Shown piece by piece: positions 12,001-15,000 of a stretch of DNA of 47,611 nt. The DNA lies in the IMG/VR virus record IMGVR_UViG_3300042905_005722, positions 1 to 47,611 of that record. One strand, written 5' to 3'. The DNA is from a virus. The stretch's first letter is position 1. Each line of letters begins with the position of its first letter. The notes under the pieces were generated by a model. That model was not told the DNA's origin. It saw only the letters and a program-made list of their open reading frames with translations, and made no database searches. A program made the position numbers and the translations under genes.

Positions 12001-15000
12001 CCGCACCACTACGGCTACATCAAAGGCACCACCGGCAAGGACAAAGACCACATCGACTTCTTCATGGGGCCAAACCCCGACTCCGACCACGTCCTCATCA
12101 TCAACCAGCGGAAACTTGAAACTTCAAACCTGAAACTTGAAACTGGCGCAGCCGCCCAGTTCGACGAGCACAAAATCATGCTCGGCTTCCCGGACGCCGC
12201 CTCCGCCGCCCGCGGCTACCTCGCCGCCTACGAACCCGGCTGGAAAGGCCTCCAGTCCGCCGTCCCCACCACCGTCGCCGGCCTCAAACACTGGCTCACC
12301 CACGGCAACCACACCCGCCCCGCCAAACCCTCCGACATCCCCGTCAATGATGTCAGCAAAGTCAATCCGGTCCCTCTGACCGCAGCCGCCGCTGCCCGCC
12401 CAGCGACCACCCACACCCTCCCGGACGGCTACCACCTCACCGGCCCTGGCCTGCACCTCCTGCCCGCCAGCATCCGCGCCCACCACGGCACCCCGCACGA
12501 CATCCCGCTCGAGTCAGGCTTCTCCACCGCCAAAATCGGCTCCGGCGAAGGTGCCCAGGTCTATGGCTGGGGCCTCTACTTCGCCGAGGCCATGAAGGTC
12601 GCCGAGCAATACCGCAAGGCCCTCAGCTATCCCATTTTCCGCATTGGCGACAAAGAGTTCTTCCAGCGCGAAGGACCCGAGGCATTCAAAAAATGGGCCA
12701 TCGCCCATGTCGGCCAGGACTGGCCTCGCGCTGCCGTGCGCTACTTCGAGCACGCCGTGGACCAGTTCTACCACGACAGCACCACCTACGGCTACAGCTT
12801 CGACGCCGCCTCCAAACGTGCCAAAGACACGATCCGCAACTTGCTCGCGCAGGAACAGGTCGAGAGCTACCGCATCCAGGAGGTCACCGACGCGTTGAGC
12901 CGCATCACTGACAACGCCATCGACACCACCCCCTACGACTCCCTCGAAGGCCGTTGGACCGCCCGCGCCGTCGGATGGAAACCCGGCGAGGAATCGTTCT
13001 CCATAGACGCCAAAGCCTTCAACGACATCTGGAGCCGCCTTGGCTGGTATGCCGCCACGTTCGCCGACGCGCCTGCTCGATTGAAGTCCGAGTATGAAGC
13101 ACAACTCAACGTCCAGTCCGAGGAATATGACCGCCTCCTCGACAGTGGCAGGACCTCGGCGGACCCTATGGTTCTGGACACTTCCTCCCGCGTCCGCCTC
13201 GCCCAGGCCGCCCTCGACCTCCTGAACTCCGGCAAAGTCGTGCCCGAGGCTAACAAACGCCGCGGCAACCTTTACACCGTCGAACTCCTTGGTGACCCGG
13301 CTGAGTTTCTCGATTGGAATGACGACCTCATCAACCACCCCCAAGAAATCCAGCAGCGCTTCATGGACGCCCTGCTGCCCGTGATTGGACACCAAGTCGT
13401 CGATGGCCGACTGCCTGAATATCGCCGCTCGATGACCAGCACAGAATTTCCTTGGCTCGTGCTCAATACCAAAGGCTACTCGACCATGAACGACTACGCG
13501 ACCCGCGAGGAAGCGGAGCAAGGCCGCAAGGAACTCGATCACAATTACGCCTACCAGGACATCGGCAGCACCTACCGTGATGCCTCCCAACAAAAGGGCA
13601 TGACACCGCAAAAGGTGTCTGAGGCTCTAGCCAAGGCCGGCATCAAAGGCATCCGCTACACCGACGCCGCCAGCCGCTACCGCATCGAGAAAACCAGCCA
13701 CGCGTGGGAAGTGCTGACCAGTACGGGCAAACTGGTTGCCAAAGAACCCACCGAGGAAGCCGCTCGCGCCGCCATGGCCAAGCTGCAAACCTACAACTAC
13801 GTCCTCTTCGACGACAAACTCGTCAAGATCATCGAGCGCAACGGCCAACCCCTCTCCTCTTCTCCCAGTCTGGCCGCCTCCCCCCGCGCTCAACGCCTCC
13901 AGGCCTGGCAGAATGTCCCCGGCAAAGGCGATCCCGAATCGCTGCAGACAGGCTATATCAGCGGCAAGCACAACGCCACCATCGCCGCCCGCGCCAAAGA
14001 GCGGGGCGACATCGGGCTCCTCATCACGCCACTGATCCCCAGTTACCTCGCCCACACGACCGACTACCCATTCGTCGCCATCGACAACGGCGTCTTCTCG
14101 AAAGCCACGCCCTTCGACCCGGCGGCCTTCAAACAACTCGTCGACCGTGTGGCCGCCACACCAGCGGTGCGCGCCAAAACACTCTTCGTCGTCGCTCCAG
14201 ACGTCGTGGGAGACGCCGCCGCCACGCTCGACCGTTTCCCGGAATGGGCGCGCTTCATCCACGACAAACAACTGCCCGTCGCCCTCGCCGCGCAGGATGG
14301 CCTCGAGGACATCCGCGCCCGCATCCCATGGGATGACATCGACGTGCTCTTCATCGGCGGATCCACCGAATGGAAAACCGGCCAGATCGCCCCGGCAAAG
14401 CGGGCGGCCTGGGCCGGAATCTTCATGGAGGCCCACCGCCGGTCTATCCCCGTCCACATGGGCCGCGTGAATACCAACGACCGCATCGCCGGCATCGCCC
14501 AAATCGTCGGAGCCTCCACCGTCGATGGCACTTACCTCGCCTTCGGCCCGGATAAAAACCTGCCGAAACTCGAGCGCATGCTCGACCAGTTGAATGTCCA
14601 CGGCAACGACCTCGGTGCGCAGCAATTCCCCGAACTCGGTCGCGCTCCCAGCATCAACGAACTTTACGACATCGCCCTCGACGACACGATCATCTCGCCC
14701 GACCAACTCGGGGCCTACGAACCGGCCACCAAGGAAATCAACGCCATCCGCGTCTCGATGGGACTCCCCACCTTGGACGGCAAACGCGACCAGCAGCTCG
14801 AACTCGCCCTCTTCGCCTCCCCCCGCCCCCTCTCCGCCCTCAGCTCCACCGTTTCCCGCGCCGCCCAAACCACCTCCACCGCCGCGGCCTCCATCGCCCG
14901 CCTCACCGGCCTCGAAGCGCCGCTCGCCACCCTCGGCTCCAACAACCTCGACAAACGCCTCTCCGCCGCCCTCGACCGCGTCGCCGCGCCCAAGGTGAAC

